Assembly: GCA_020353515.1 (NCBI GenBank)
Contig: CP070695.1
Span: forward strand, 2,460,913 to 2,524,912
Source: Candidatus Heimdallarchaeota archaeon
GTDB taxonomy: Archaea; Asgardarchaeota; Heimdallarchaeia; Hodarchaeales; Hodarchaeaceae
DNA length: 64,000 nucleotides
Direction of reading: 5' to 3'
In this document: positions 17,084 to 25,956 of the stretch, in pieces
How the letters are laid out: every line of letters begins with the position of its first letter
Numbering within the stretch: position 1 is the stretch's first letter
Notes under the pieces: generated by a model
Told to the model about the DNA's origin: nothing
Databases searched by the model: none
The model's input: only the letters and a program-made list of their open reading frames with translations
Made by a program: the position numbers and the translations under genes

Positions 17084-17545
17084 TTATCGAGGTATCCTTT
17101 CCATATATTGTTTATACTCCTCTCCAAATTTCTCAAGGGTGAGCTTTTCTTCCTTTATCATGAAATAATAACAACATAAACCCAGTGTAGCTCCAAAAAA
17201 TAAACTTAGGGGATGTTGAGAGATTAATGCAAATCCTATGAACACATAGGCAAGACTGAGATAGATTGGGTGCCGAATAATCCCATAGATACCTTTGTCT
17301 ACTAGTTTAGTTGTTACAAAACCCTTAGCTTTTTCCATCCCACCTTCTGTCTTCAGAATATTGGAAGAAAGAAATAAAACCGCTGATAGAATTAAAGAAA
17401 TCATTCCTAGATACAGAAGTATATCGAGATTAGCCCAGTTACCATAGAAGAATAGTATCAATAACTGTACAACCACTCCTATTAACATATAAAATGAAAT
17501 AATCTTATCTTTACCAGTCATCTGGTAAAGTCTTGTTTCATTCAA
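17084..17545 (-). CDS. Isoprenylcysteine/phospholipid methyltransferase-like membrane protein
   Basis: 153 residues with four or five hydrophobic helices. The C-terminal part contains GIYGIIRHPIYLSL and a tail KEEKLTLEKFGEEYKQYMERIPR, the SAM-binding signature of the ICMT/PEMT family (RHP followed by EE and Y). Such enzymes methylate prenylcysteine, lipids or other small membrane-borne substrates. It starts three bases after the stop of the small gene upstream, so translation may be coupled. What it methylates is unknown; the small GTPases here lack CaaX tails. Confidence 0.8.
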   Translation of the reverse strand: MNETRLYQMTGKDKIISFYMLIGVVVQLLILFFYGNWANLDILLYLGMISLILSAVLFLSSNILKTEGGMEKAKGFVTTKLVDKGIYGIIRHPIYLSLAYVFIGFALISQHPLSLFFGATLGLCCYYFMIKEEKLTLEKFGEEYKQYMERIPR

Positions 17546-17548
17546 TTA

Positions 17549-17878
17549 CTATTCCTCGCTGGATTCCTCCACGTAAGTGAGATATTTTATTGAGATCTGG
17601 TGTTTTTGGGAATAGTTAATTCCATCTCTTGATTCCTCAGCTAGGATTCGAAGATTTCCAGGAACTTTAGAAAGTTTGATTAACGGAACATGTAATTCTA
17701 CATAATGGTGTTCAGAAGTACCTAGGTATTGACCACGAACATTTCCTAAATCATCAATCAAACGAACTTTGTATCGTTTAGACCCGTCTTCCAATATTAG
17801 ACGAATATAAAAAGGAATAGGAACAGTAAATTCGGAGAATTCATCGCCCTCATCGTCAACTACAACAATCTTTGGCAT
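17549..17878 (-). CDS. Conserved-looking small protein, unknown
   Basis: 109 residues, acidic and beta-rich, with the segments VPIPFYIRLILEDGSKRYKV, LIDDLGNVRGQYLGTSEHHY and LRILAEESRDG. There are no cysteines, membrane helices or known motifs. It sits in a tight operon, 26 bases after the KARI-like gene and three bases before the ICMT-like gene, which supports it being real. No function is proposed. Confidence 0.6.
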   Translation of the reverse strand: MPKIVVVDDEGDEFSEFTVPIPFYIRLILEDGSKRYKVRLIDDLGNVRGQYLGTSEHHYVELHVPLIKLSKVPGNLRILAEESRDGINYSQKHQISIKYLTYVEESSEE

Positions 17879-17904
17879 GGCTCTTAACCTTTCAATTTCG
17901 AGTA

Positions 17905-19008
17905 TTAAAATTCCTTATATTGTTTAAACTCCTCTAATTCTCTCTGCAATCGCATTTTTCTCTCTATTTCCTCTTCTGTGGGATAAGGGGTTTCAGCCCA
18001 GAGATCTACCTCTGGTAGTCCTAAATTTTTCCGAACACGTTTTTCCAACGAACCAAATCCAACACGAGAAGCCATGAATTTAATAAATTTAAACTTTACT
18101 TTAGAAGGAAACCGTTCCCATTCTTTAGCAAACCCCCCATCTTCGATATGACGAAGAACACCTTTTTGAATGTGTAATACTTCTTCTATTATTTCTTTAT
18201 ACCTCATTCCTCGGCTTAGAAGTCCATATTGTGATCTTTCGTCTAATAATCCAACTTGATTAACTATTCCAAGATCCATCATATTCATAAAAGAGTGTTT
18301 CATGTTACCTGAAAGAATCAATTCGACCAGTACTGCTTCTTCGGGGTAACCAGCTTCAACGAGTAATTCTATGGGCTTCATCATAATCTGACTACTTGCG
18401 GGTCCAAATCCTTGTTCAGTGAACAGGTCAAGAATTGTCTCCTGTTCAAATGATATTTCGATTCCAGCTTTGCTTAAACCACCCACAGCTTTGCTTAAGG
18501 CCAATAATTTGTCTTTAGCTTTCCCAGAAGCATCCTGATGAACCCCAATGAAACTAAAATATCCCTCACCGTTTAAAATACATTCTCTTACTCCTATACC
18601 GATCATTCTTGGAGCTATCAATAATACATCGATATTAGAGGGGGGTATAATCAATCCAAATGCAATATTATACCCGTGAGCGAAGATGATAACAGAATGT
18701 TCCCTTAAAAAAGGTTTCACTTGTTTGGTGAACACATCTTTCTGCACTTCATCTGGAACTAGGAGAAAAAGAGCGTCTGCTTGTTTAACTGCTTCAGAAA
18801 TGTCAAATGTTGGAAATCCATCTTTCTGCGCTCTTACTCGATATTCATCATCACGATTCCCTATGATGACATTAACACCAGCATCCCGTATATTTAATGC
18901 TTGTGAACGGCCTTGATTACCATATCCACAAATAGCTACAGTTATCCCCTTTAGAACAGTTAAATCCCCATCATCCTCATTGTATAATGTAACACCCATT
19001 CTTTTCAT
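17905..19008 (-). CDS. Ketol-acid reductoisomerase-like paralogue A
   Basis: 367 residues, class I KARI layout: a Rossmann domain with AICGYGNQGRSQALN (residues 25-39) and a helical C-terminal knot domain. The catalytic His is kept (AHGYNIAF, H111) and so are the first two metal ligands (DLFTEQ, D194 and E198). The APKGPGH loop has become APRMIGIG, and the second acidic pair (canonical ECLHE) reads VELILSG, so at least one metal ligand is missing. It is probably an NAD(P)-binding enzyme with altered chemistry, not the branched-chain amino acid enzyme. It has a C-terminal extension of about 35 charged residues. The start is preceded by the SD AGGA; the gap to paralogue B is six bases. Confidence 0.85.
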   Translation of the reverse strand: MKRMGVTLYNEDDGDLTVLKGITVAICGYGNQGRSQALNIRDAGVNVIIGNRDDEYRVRAQKDGFPTFDISEAVKQADALFLLVPDEVQKDVFTKQVKPFLREHSVIIFAHGYNIAFGLIIPPSNIDVLLIAPRMIGIGVRECILNGEGYFSFIGVHQDASGKAKDKLLALSKAVGGLSKAGIEISFEQETILDLFTEQGFGPASSQIMMKPIELLVEAGYPEEAVLVELILSGNMKHSFMNMMDLGIVNQVGLLDERSQYGLLSRGMRYKEIIEEVLHIQKGVLRHIEDGGFAKEWERFPSKVKFKFIKFMASRVGFGSLEKRVRKNLGLPEVDLWAETPYPTEEEIERKMRLQRELEEFKQYKEF

Positions 19009-19014
19009 TTCCTG

Positions 19015-20118
19015 TCATAACCCATCATAGAAAGCTCTTATATTATCGATTTCTTTTTTGAGCTGGGGATATTGATTGATTTTATCGTCTGGGGGAAAAT
19101 CTGGTTCTTTTTCTATACTCAATTTCTTGAAATTTAAATTATCACGAACCTGTTGCTCAAGAGCAGCGAACTTAGTATTCCCTTCGAAATACCTCATAAT
19201 TTGGAGCTTCAGTTTACTCTCAAATGTTTCCCATTCTTTTACAAACTGCCCATTCTCAATTTCATGCAGGATTACTCGTTGGATCTCTTCAACTTTTTTC
19301 GCAACACCTCGAAATTTCACTCCACGAGACATTTGCCCATATTGAGAGGTCTGGGAATGATAATTCATCTGTTTTATCATTCCTACATCAATTATCTTAT
19401 CAACTGTGAAGCGTCCTTCTCCTGAAAGAATCAATTCAACAAAGATGGCTTCAGGGGGATACCCATCTTCTATTAATCGCAGTATTGATCTCAGGAGTAC
19501 TTGCGTAAGCGCATACGAAAACGTTTGAGATGCAAATAAGCTTAATACTGCTTGATGTTTGAATGTAACCTCAATAGCTGGTCTAGTATCAGTCAATCCT
19601 CCAATCGCCTTAGTTAGAGCTAAAAGATTTTGCTTAGCATTCCCCGAAAAATCTTGATGAATACCAATAAAGGAAAAAAAACCTTTATTTTGAATGAAAC
19701 TTTCTCTAATAGCAATACCAGGAACACGAGGAGAGAGGAGTAACACATCATTTTTTTCAGGAAGTGTGACTAAATTAAAAGCAACAGTATATCCACTAGC
19801 AAAGACAATTGTCTGATTCTCTTTCAAACTTGGATTTATTGTTTCGCTAACAATTCTTACCATATCTTCATCTGATACAAGTAAAAGAATAAAATCAGAA
19901 TGTTCGACAGCTTTTGGTATGTTAAAGATAGGAAAATCATCTTTTTGAGCTCGTTGCTTGTATTTTTCTTTTTCTAGTCCTAATATGACCTTAATACCTG
20001 AATCTCGTAAATTTAACGCTTGGGCACGGGCTTGGTTTCCATAACCGATTATTGCTACCGTTTTCTCTTGTAAATTGGAGACCTCACCATCTTGAGTGAA
20101 ATAAATCTGAGTAGACAT
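19015..20118 (-). CDS. Ketol-acid reductoisomerase-like paralogue B, degenerate active site
   Basis: 367 residues, the same length and order as paralogue A next to it. The Rossmann motif is kept (AIIGYGNQARAQALN), so nucleotide binding is likely. The catalytic His is replaced (ASGYTVAF instead of AHGFNIHF). The first metal pair DLFGEQ is LSLFASQ, losing both acidic residues. APKGPGH is SPRVPGIA. The second metal site reads VELILSGEG. With all four key positions changed it cannot do normal KARI chemistry. It may form a complex with paralogue A or bind a related ligand. Its stop is six bases before paralogue A's start. Confidence 0.85.
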   Translation of the reverse strand: MSTQIYFTQDGEVSNLQEKTVAIIGYGNQARAQALNLRDSGIKVILGLEKEKYKQRAQKDDFPIFNIPKAVEHSDFILLLVSDEDMVRIVSETINPSLKENQTIVFASGYTVAFNLVTLPEKNDVLLLSPRVPGIAIRESFIQNKGFFSFIGIHQDFSGNAKQNLLALTKAIGGLTDTRPAIEVTFKHQAVLSLFASQTFSYALTQVLLRSILRLIEDGYPPEAIFVELILSGEGRFTVDKIIDVGMIKQMNYHSQTSQYGQMSRGVKFRGVAKKVEEIQRVILHEIENGQFVKEWETFESKLKLQIMRYFEGNTKFAALEQQVRDNLNFKKLSIEKEPDFPPDDKINQYPQLKKEIDNIRAFYDGL

Positions 20119-20132
20119 TGAGAATCAGCCTT

Positions 20133-21569
20133 TCAGATGATGTAAAAAGCTTTAAGCAAAAAGAAACCATAGAAGACTATTGAGATGCAAATTACTATCA
20201 CCTCGAAAATAGAAAATCTATATTCTTTCGGTAGGATTTGATAATTGACAGCGAGAAGCCCAATTGAGAAGATGACACCACCAATATTTGCTAATGATCC
20301 TGCGAGTAAAACCATAGTAACAGGAGGAGTCCCAATTATTATTACGATCAACCAAATCACAACGAATATTCCAAGAATTCCATAATAAATAGGCCTTACA
20401 TCTCCTTTAAACCTATCATGAAGACTCGGAAAAGTATTCCAGATGATATTAGCAAATTGACGCATAATGCCATCGATAACTCCCGTCCCATCAGCAAAAA
20501 ACACTAAAGCGAACATGATGAGAATTAAAGGCCAAGCAAATGCAATCATCAAACCTAAATTTTGAGCTAACACAGAGGTGAATCCAAAAATGTTTTCAGT
20601 AGCAGCTCCAGTGGGCACAAAATAATAATACAACGTACAGGGAAACACCATTGTGATAAGACTTCCGAAGAAGAAAATAGGCACCAATTCTAACAAGATA
20701 AACTTGTACCATTTTTTTGCACGCTGCTGATTCTCTTCATTTACTTTAGGCATGTAGCCTTTCACCAAGAATTCAACTTTCTCTCCACCGAGAGCGCCTG
20801 GAATGTGACCCAGTCTTTTAGCCATTCCCCAACCTGTATCACGATAGTATGCTGAAATACTCATTCCAGCACTTGCAGCTAATCCCGCAAATCCTGCCAC
20901 AGCACCTAATGCTAACCAATCAGCACCTTCAGGTAAATAACCAAAATGGAAAAAACCAGAAAAAACCTCAACTATCGTAGTAACAGGCACCGTCAGAAGG
21001 GTTATTATAATTAACAAGGGGATTATAATTAGGAAATGGATAATGAAGAACATCAGACCAAGAGTTTTCATCACCTTTTTCCCTAAGAAAAGAGGTAGAA
21101 GAATAATCACAAGAGCAATAATGGTAAAAATAACCCACAAAAATTGTTGATCAGATGTCGGTACATCATTAATCATAATAGCGACAAATGTTACTCCGAG
21201 TAGGGCAGGGTAGTATGGTAGTATAGCTGAAAGCGTTCCAAGAACGATCCAAACAGCAGTCCATGCTTTTTTACTAAACCACAAGCGATTTAAGCCAATT
21301 TGAAACGGTTCCCCAGTTAAAATAGTATATTTTGACGCACTTATTGCTGTGACTGTCTGAAGGAAAATACTAATGAGAGCAACCCAGAGAATCAAAGGCC
21401 CATGCTTTACAATTAAATATGGACCGGATACAAGTTCCCCAGTTCCTAATCCCAGTCCCAAAGCAATGATCCCAGGGCCAATGAGGAATTTCAAATAATC
21501 CCTCCAACTTTTCACCTCAAATGGCTCAGGAATATCCTCTATTCCAGTGAATTCTTTGTCTGTAACCAT
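20133..21569 (-). CDS. Divergent Nramp-family transporter
   Basis: 478 residues with about 11-12 hydrophobic helices. The first helix carries GPGIIALGLGLGTGELVSGPYL, which belongs to the Nramp-related group with G-x-G-x-GE in place of the metal-binding DPGN of true manganese/iron transporters. Helix 6 has FAGLAASAGMSISAYYRDTGWGMA and no MPH motif. Classical divalent-metal transport is therefore doubtful; the substrate may be different. It is the first gene of the minus-strand operon, 14 bases before KARI-like paralogue B, so it could import that enzyme pair's substrate or metal. That link is inference. Confidence 0.75.
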   Translation of the reverse strand: MVTDKEFTGIEDIPEPFEVKSWRDYLKFLIGPGIIALGLGLGTGELVSGPYLIVKHGPLILWVALISIFLQTVTAISASKYTILTGEPFQIGLNRLWFSKKAWTAVWIVLGTLSAILPYYPALLGVTFVAIMINDVPTSDQQFLWVIFTIIALVIILLPLFLGKKVMKTLGLMFFIIHFLIIIPLLIIITLLTVPVTTIVEVFSGFFHFGYLPEGADWLALGAVAGFAGLAASAGMSISAYYRDTGWGMAKRLGHIPGALGGEKVEFLVKGYMPKVNEENQQRAKKWYKFILLELVPIFFFGSLITMVFPCTLYYYFVPTGAATENIFGFTSVLAQNLGLMIAFAWPLILIMFALVFFADGTGVIDGIMRQFANIIWNTFPSLHDRFKGDVRPIYYGILGIFVVIWLIVIIIGTPPVTMVLLAGSLANIGGVIFSIGLLAVNYQILPKEYRFSIFEVIVICISIVFYGFFLLKAFYII

Positions 21570-21694
21570 TTTATCACTTCAATGTACCTAAAATCCAGAA
21601 CACAAAGTTTAGCGAAATCTTTAAACTTTATGAGATTAATCGGATGCAAAATTCTATTTTTATAAAAGAATAATCATCACAAACTGTATGGGGT

Positions 21695-22495
21695 ATGAAG
21701 ATGAATAATCATCAGTATTCACCTAAATTTGTTTTACCAGTCGGGTTGGGAAGTTTAGGTTTTCTAATGATTTTAATTTCTGAATTAATAGTCATTGTCC
21801 ATGGAACGAAGATAGTTCAGGTTTCTTGGTTAGCTAGTGTGCTTATAATGATTTCTACTCTTATTATCAGGTTTTACTCAGTTGATCTTGATCAATTTGA
21901 CCAAATCATTCAGGATACCAACCCAGTTAAGGGAAGTGGTCTTACATCGTTACGTTATTTGAACTGGATGACATTGGCAATGGTGATTGGATTTTTTGCG
22001 ACAGTTACAATCGCTTTTGACTTCATAATCGGCGTATTAGTGTATCTAGTGATGCAAATTTGCTTGATTATTTCTTTCACAGGAATTTTTTTAATCAAAC
22101 CATCTGAACTACTTACTGATTCAAATTTAGGAAACTCATTTATCATGTCTCTGGTCTTTTGGCTGATAGCTGTTCCAGCGATCTATTTCACATTAATCTA
22201 TAATGACATTGAATCCCTCATTGTCATACCGTATGTGATTGCTATTGGAACAATGGCTTGTATTTCTTGGTTTGGTATTGGATATAATCAGCGTTCCAGA
22301 ACATTTCGTTGGATGATTGTTGTTGCATCACTCCTATTTGTTTTCTCTGATACATTAATTGGTAATGCAAGATATGGCTCAATTCGTCTTGGACTAACAC
22401 AATTGATTGATGTCACTTACGTACTCAATATTTTCCTCATGTCTCATGCTACTCTCTTCCTGAAGGATACTTTGGGGCACACACCTTTTAAATGA
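21695..22495 (+). CDS. YhhN/TMEM86-like membrane protein
   Basis: 266 residues with seven or eight hydrophobic helices. The last third, LFVFSDTLIGNARYGS followed by VTYVLNIFLMSHATLF, resembles the SD-x-L and final-helix pattern of the YhhN family, whose vertebrate members (TMEM86) are lysoplasmalogenases acting on vinyl-ether lysolipids. The match is by eye and the first half is not diagnostic. Two ATGs (21695 and 21701) are in frame. It is divergent from the Nramp-KARI operon. If the family is right, a role in ether-lipid turnover would be worth testing in an archaeon. Confidence 0.5.
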   Translation: MKMNNHQYSPKFVLPVGLGSLGFLMILISELIVIVHGTKIVQVSWLASVLIMISTLIIRFYSVDLDQFDQIIQDTNPVKGSGLTSLRYLNWMTLAMVIGFFATVTIAFDFIIGVLVYLVMQICLIISFTGIFLIKPSELLTDSNLGNSFIMSLVFWLIAVPAIYFTLIYNDIESLIVIPYVIAIGTMACISWFGIGYNQRSRTFRWMIVVASLLFVFSDTLIGNARYGSIRLGLTQLIDVTYVLNIFLMSHATLFLKDTLGHTPFK

Positions 22496-22591
22496 GTATT
22501 TACAGCGTTTTTTACGATCAAAAACCTTCAATTGCACAATTGATAAAATTCTTAATCCAGTTTTAATAATAGGAAGAGGTGAGGTTTAATA

Positions 22592-23491
22592 ATGGTGCCT
22601 ATTGAGATAAAAGGATTTGACCCAAATCAATTAGAAGAACTCGCAAAAGAACAAACAGCAATTTACAACGCTGCAATTGCTAAGATACCAGATACTAGTC
22701 CTGCAAAAGTCGAAGATACTATTGCTCGCTTCAAGAGAGAGACTTTTGATCAAAGTCGGATGTTTTATGCTTATGAGGGGGATCGAATGATTGCTTATGC
22801 TGGTTTAACAGGTAGGAATGAAGAACAGAACTTACGAGGAGTTGGTTATCCATGGCTTAGAGAGAATACTGATGTAAGTGTAAGGGATCTTCTGTATGAA
22901 GCAATGGAAAATAAATGCCATGACGAAGGAACCAAGCTTCTACGAGTCTATGGTTCTCCCAACTTCCCCGAACAGCTAGAATACTTTAAATCTAAAGGAT
23001 TTGAGGTAATACATGAGTTTCTTGTCCACGAGAAGGTTCTAGAAAAGAATGATTACGAATTACCAGCTGGTTACATCTTTCGACCTTTGAAACGGGATGA
23101 TCTTCCTATACTAGAAGAGGTGTCACGAAATGACCCTAAAATGAAATCTCCTTTTGTAGCTTCAGATTGGGAACAATTAATGGATTCTAATAATTATAAT
23201 CCTGATAGTATTGTTGTGGTAGAGAAAAATGGTACAGTAGTAGGATTTTATGCTTTTTTTATTCCTTCTGACCCCGAAAGGAAGAGAGCTTACTTTGCAG
23301 GAGTAGCTGTACTAGGTGACAATCAGGAAATTGAACCTTTCTTATTCAAAGAACTCGAAAACAGAGCTCTTGAACAAGGAAAAGAGAAAGTAGACATTAC
23401 ATTCTATCCTGACTCTCCCCGCTTACCTTTGGCCAAGGAACTCGGATTCACGCAATACAGTCATAGCTACCAATTAGATAAAACACTCTAA
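22592..23491 (+). CDS. GNAT-family acetyltransferase-like protein, two domains
   Basis: 299 residues with two GNAT-like halves: about 1-145 (MIAYAGLTGRNEEQNLRG, then YFKSKGFEVIHE) and about 150-299 (FRPLKRDDLPILEEVS, VVGFYAFFIP, LAKELGFTQYSHSY). Both have the beta4-beta5 hydrophobic strand and the GF ending, but the acetyl-CoA loop (Q/RxxGxG/A) is poorly formed, so one half may be catalytically inactive. A strong Shine-Dalgarno, GGTGAGG, sits 7-12 bases before ATG 22592. The substrate is unknown. The next gene follows closely. Confidence 0.7.
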   Translation: MVPIEIKGFDPNQLEELAKEQTAIYNAAIAKIPDTSPAKVEDTIARFKRETFDQSRMFYAYEGDRMIAYAGLTGRNEEQNLRGVGYPWLRENTDVSVRDLLYEAMENKCHDEGTKLLRVYGSPNFPEQLEYFKSKGFEVIHEFLVHEKVLEKNDYELPAGYIFRPLKRDDLPILEEVSRNDPKMKSPFVASDWEQLMDSNNYNPDSIVVVEKNGTVVGFYAFFIPSDPERKRAYFAGVAVLGDNQEIEPFLFKELENRALEQGKEKVDITFYPDSPRLPLAKELGFTQYSHSYQLDKTL

Positions 23492-23533
23492 TATTAATTG
23501 AAGGCATTTTTTGGTGATGTCAGGGATTCAACT

Positions 23534-23968
23534 ATGCTTTCAAATTCTCAAAAATTGTTATTTATTCGATTTGCTTACTGGCTAGGAGCAATCCTCGACG
23601 CTTTTTGGGGCTTTCTCTCATTAATCTACATGTTTTTTTCCGAGCAGCGGATCTTTGTAGACCTTGGTTATCCAAGTCCCATCAGTGACTTTGATTATTA
23701 CACATTAGTTGGAGTCTCGAGCTTAATGCTTGGTTGGACTTGTCTGCTATTTTGGGCTGATCGAAAACCAATTGAAAGACGTGACACCTTATTGATTACT
23801 GTTGGTGTGATGTTCATCATGTTCACCCTTCAATTGAATGGATTACTTAGCAGGAATCCCTATATCTCCTTGATCTCTTTGATTTCAAATGGGACAATCA
23901 TTATCTATGGATTGGCTTACTATTTTGCACGACATCTTGCAATAGAGGTGAGAGAGCTTGATACTTAA
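23534..23968 (+). CDS. Small four-helix membrane protein
   Basis: About 144 residues with four hydrophobic helices (RFAYWLGAILDAFWGFLSLIYMFF, YTLVGVSSLMLGWTCLLFW, DTLLITVGVMFIMFTLQL, LISNGTIIIYGLAYYFA). ATG 23534 has CAGGGA about ten bases upstream; a TTG at 23498, three bases after the previous stop, is the alternative. No family is recognised. It probably shares the transcript of the GNAT gene. Confidence 0.6.
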   Translation: MLSNSQKLLFIRFAYWLGAILDAFWGFLSLIYMFFSEQRIFVDLGYPSPISDFDYYTLVGVSSLMLGWTCLLFWADRKPIERRDTLLITVGVMFIMFTLQLNGLLSRNPYISLISLISNGTIIIYGLAYYFARHLAIEVRELDT

Positions 23969-24132
23969 GACAGAAAACATCTCATTCTGAACCTCAAGAA
24001 AGCTAAGGGGAAGAAGTAAGCAATATAACATAGAGATGTCTCTTTTCGTTTGATGCTTTTGAGATTTTTTTGATAACCCCCTTGTGAAGCCTTTTGAAAA
24101 CCAATGATCCTCTTACTTCAAGGCTACATTCG

Positions 24133-25290
24133 ATGGGTGCACTCGAAAGAAAAATAGAAATTCTTGGTGATGCGAGTAAATTTGATGTCTGTGCTTCCAT
24201 GGCGTCTCCAAGGACTGTTTCTAGTGAGAATCGAATAGGAAATCCTGATAAAATAGGAATTTGTCATGCTTTTGCTCCTGATGGACGATGTATCAGTCTT
24301 TTCAAAGTGTTAATGACTAATCATTGTATTTATGACTGCAAATATTGCGTGAATAACAGTAATAATGCGAAAAATAAGGTCATGTTCGAACCTGTGGAAT
24401 TAGCTCGAGCTTTTATGGGACTTTATATCCGCAACTATGTCGAAGGCCTATTTCTCTCTTCAGGCGTTTGGAGGAGTGCAACAGATACAGCGGAAAAAAT
24501 GATCGAAGCATTAGATTTAATCCGAAATAAATATCATTTCCGCGGATATATTCATGTTAAGATACTTCCTGGAACGAGTAAGAGCCATATCAAACAAATA
24601 ATGAAGATTGCGGATCGAGTTAGTCTTAATGTGGAATTACCAAGTTCTTGTCGCCTTAGTGAAGTATCTAGCATGAAAAACTTTAATACAGACATTATTA
24701 GATGCCAGAAATTCATTTACCATTATATTAAGGAAGGATTATTACCAGCAGGCCAGACGACACAATTTATTGTAGGGACAACTGGAGAATCAGATCACGA
24801 AATTGTTGAAAGACTCCATTGGGAATATCAAAATCTGGATTTAAGACGAGGGTATTTCTCTGCATTTACTCCAATAAAAGGTACACCATTAGAATCGAAA
24901 AAAATTCCCGAAATCTATCACAGGAAAAGGGAAAACTTCCTGTACCGTGTAGATTGGCTATATCGACGATACAATTATGAAATCAAAAATATTTACTCCA
25001 TAATGGATGAAAAGGGTATGATTCCCCTTAATATCGATCCAAAAGTTTCACTCGCATTGAAAGATGATATATTTCCTATAGATGTCAATGAAGCCTCATT
25101 TGATGAGTTATTACGCGTACCTGGAATAGGAGAGGTTTCCTCCAAAAGGATTATCAATTTAAGAAGAGTGAATAAGAAAATAGAGAATTACAAAGACTTG
25201 CAAAGATTAGGTGTTGTTCTCAAACGTGCTAAATCGTTTATAACTGTGAATGGACAAAGACAAACCAGTTTAAAGGAGTTCTATAGATAA
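24133..25290 (+). CDS. Radical SAM protein of the DNA-repair-linked family (HhH C-terminus)
   Basis: About 385 residues. The radical SAM cluster motif is CIYDCKYC (C-x3-C-x2-C), preceded by GICHAFAPDGRCISLFKVLMTN, and followed by LPGTSKSHIKQIM and the C-terminal helix-hairpin-helix stretch IDVNEASFDELLRVPGIGEVSSKRI. This is the architecture of TIGR03916, putative DNA modification/repair radical SAM proteins. ATG 24133 begins MGALERKIEILGDASKFDVCAS, matching the usual N-terminus; a TTG at 24094 is possible. The DUF4130 gene follows after 21 bases, the standard partner. In bacteria the partner is often fused to a uracil-DNA glycosylase-like domain. The reaction is unknown. Confidence 0.88.
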   Translation: MGALERKIEILGDASKFDVCASMASPRTVSSENRIGNPDKIGICHAFAPDGRCISLFKVLMTNHCIYDCKYCVNNSNNAKNKVMFEPVELARAFMGLYIRNYVEGLFLSSGVWRSATDTAEKMIEALDLIRNKYHFRGYIHVKILPGTSKSHIKQIMKIADRVSLNVELPSSCRLSEVSSMKNFNTDIIRCQKFIYHYIKEGLLPAGQTTQFIVGTTGESDHEIVERLHWEYQNLDLRRGYFSAFTPIKGTPLESKKIPEIYHRKRENFLYRVDWLYRRYNYEIKNIYSIMDEKGMIPLNIDPKVSLALKDDIFPIDVNEASFDELLRVPGIGEVSSKRIINLRRVNKKIENYKDLQRLGVVLKRAKSFITVNGQRQTSLKEFYR

Positions 25291-25311
25291 AAAATGCGTA
25301 TGTGATTGTTA

Positions 25312-25917
25312 ATGTTCAGAACTATTAAGAAGAAAGAGGTTTTAGAGTCTCTCTTAAGACATAAAGATGTCACACCAGTATTTTTTCAACAAATAGAAGA
25401 CATTCCAAAAGAAATACTTGAAAATGTTGGAACTAATCTAGCTAAAAAAGCTGTGGCTATGAGTCAAGAAGTTGATCGTGATCTCCACTCACATAAAGCT
25501 TTTTTACGCCTATCTGTATCACCACATGGAATATTATATGCTGAATCAGATGAAATGAAACATCACAATGAGATAGCACTTCTAGAGTTCTTCCAAAGCA
25601 GATTTCCAACTTTTATCATCCTGTTTAAATCGAAAAGAGGAATTTTTTCTTTAAATAAAGATAATTCAGTAATCAACATGAAGAAGCCTCTCAATGAGGT
25701 TCTTAAGAAAATGGAAGAAAAATTCCCAATGAATCCACTATTAGTCAATTTAAATGGAAAAAATTACCAAGAACTATGGGAAACTTTTGCACAATCACAA
25801 ATCATTCAGGGTAGGGGAAGTTCAATACAAATGACCAAGCTGTCAAGGAAATGGAAAAGAACTGTTGCTGAAGATAAAACATCAAGCAAACAATTGGATG
25901 AATTTTTTCACTCCTAA
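25312..25917 (+). CDS. DUF4130 protein, partner of the radical SAM DNA-repair protein
   Basis: 201 residues from ATG 25312. The central region (LAKKAVAMSQEVDRDLHSHKAFLRL, SPHGILYAES, FFQSRFPTFIILFKSKRGIFSL) matches DUF4130, known from the probable DNA metabolism proteins encoded with TIGR03916 radical SAM enzymes. The family's companion glycosylase domain is missing; the C-terminal 45 residues are basic (MTKLSRKWKRTVAEDKTSSK) and may contact DNA. It begins 21 bases after the radical SAM gene and is surely co-transcribed. The function is inferred from context. Confidence 0.78.
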   Translation: MFRTIKKKEVLESLLRHKDVTPVFFQQIEDIPKEILENVGTNLAKKAVAMSQEVDRDLHSHKAFLRLSVSPHGILYAESDEMKHHNEIALLEFFQSRFPTFIILFKSKRGIFSLNKDNSVINMKKPLNEVLKKMEEKFPMNPLLVNLNGKNYQELWETFAQSQIIQGRGSSIQMTKLSRKWKRTVAEDKTSSKQLDEFFHS

Positions 25918-25956
25918 GATATGATACCCCAAGTATTAAGGGAGTAAATACTAAAT

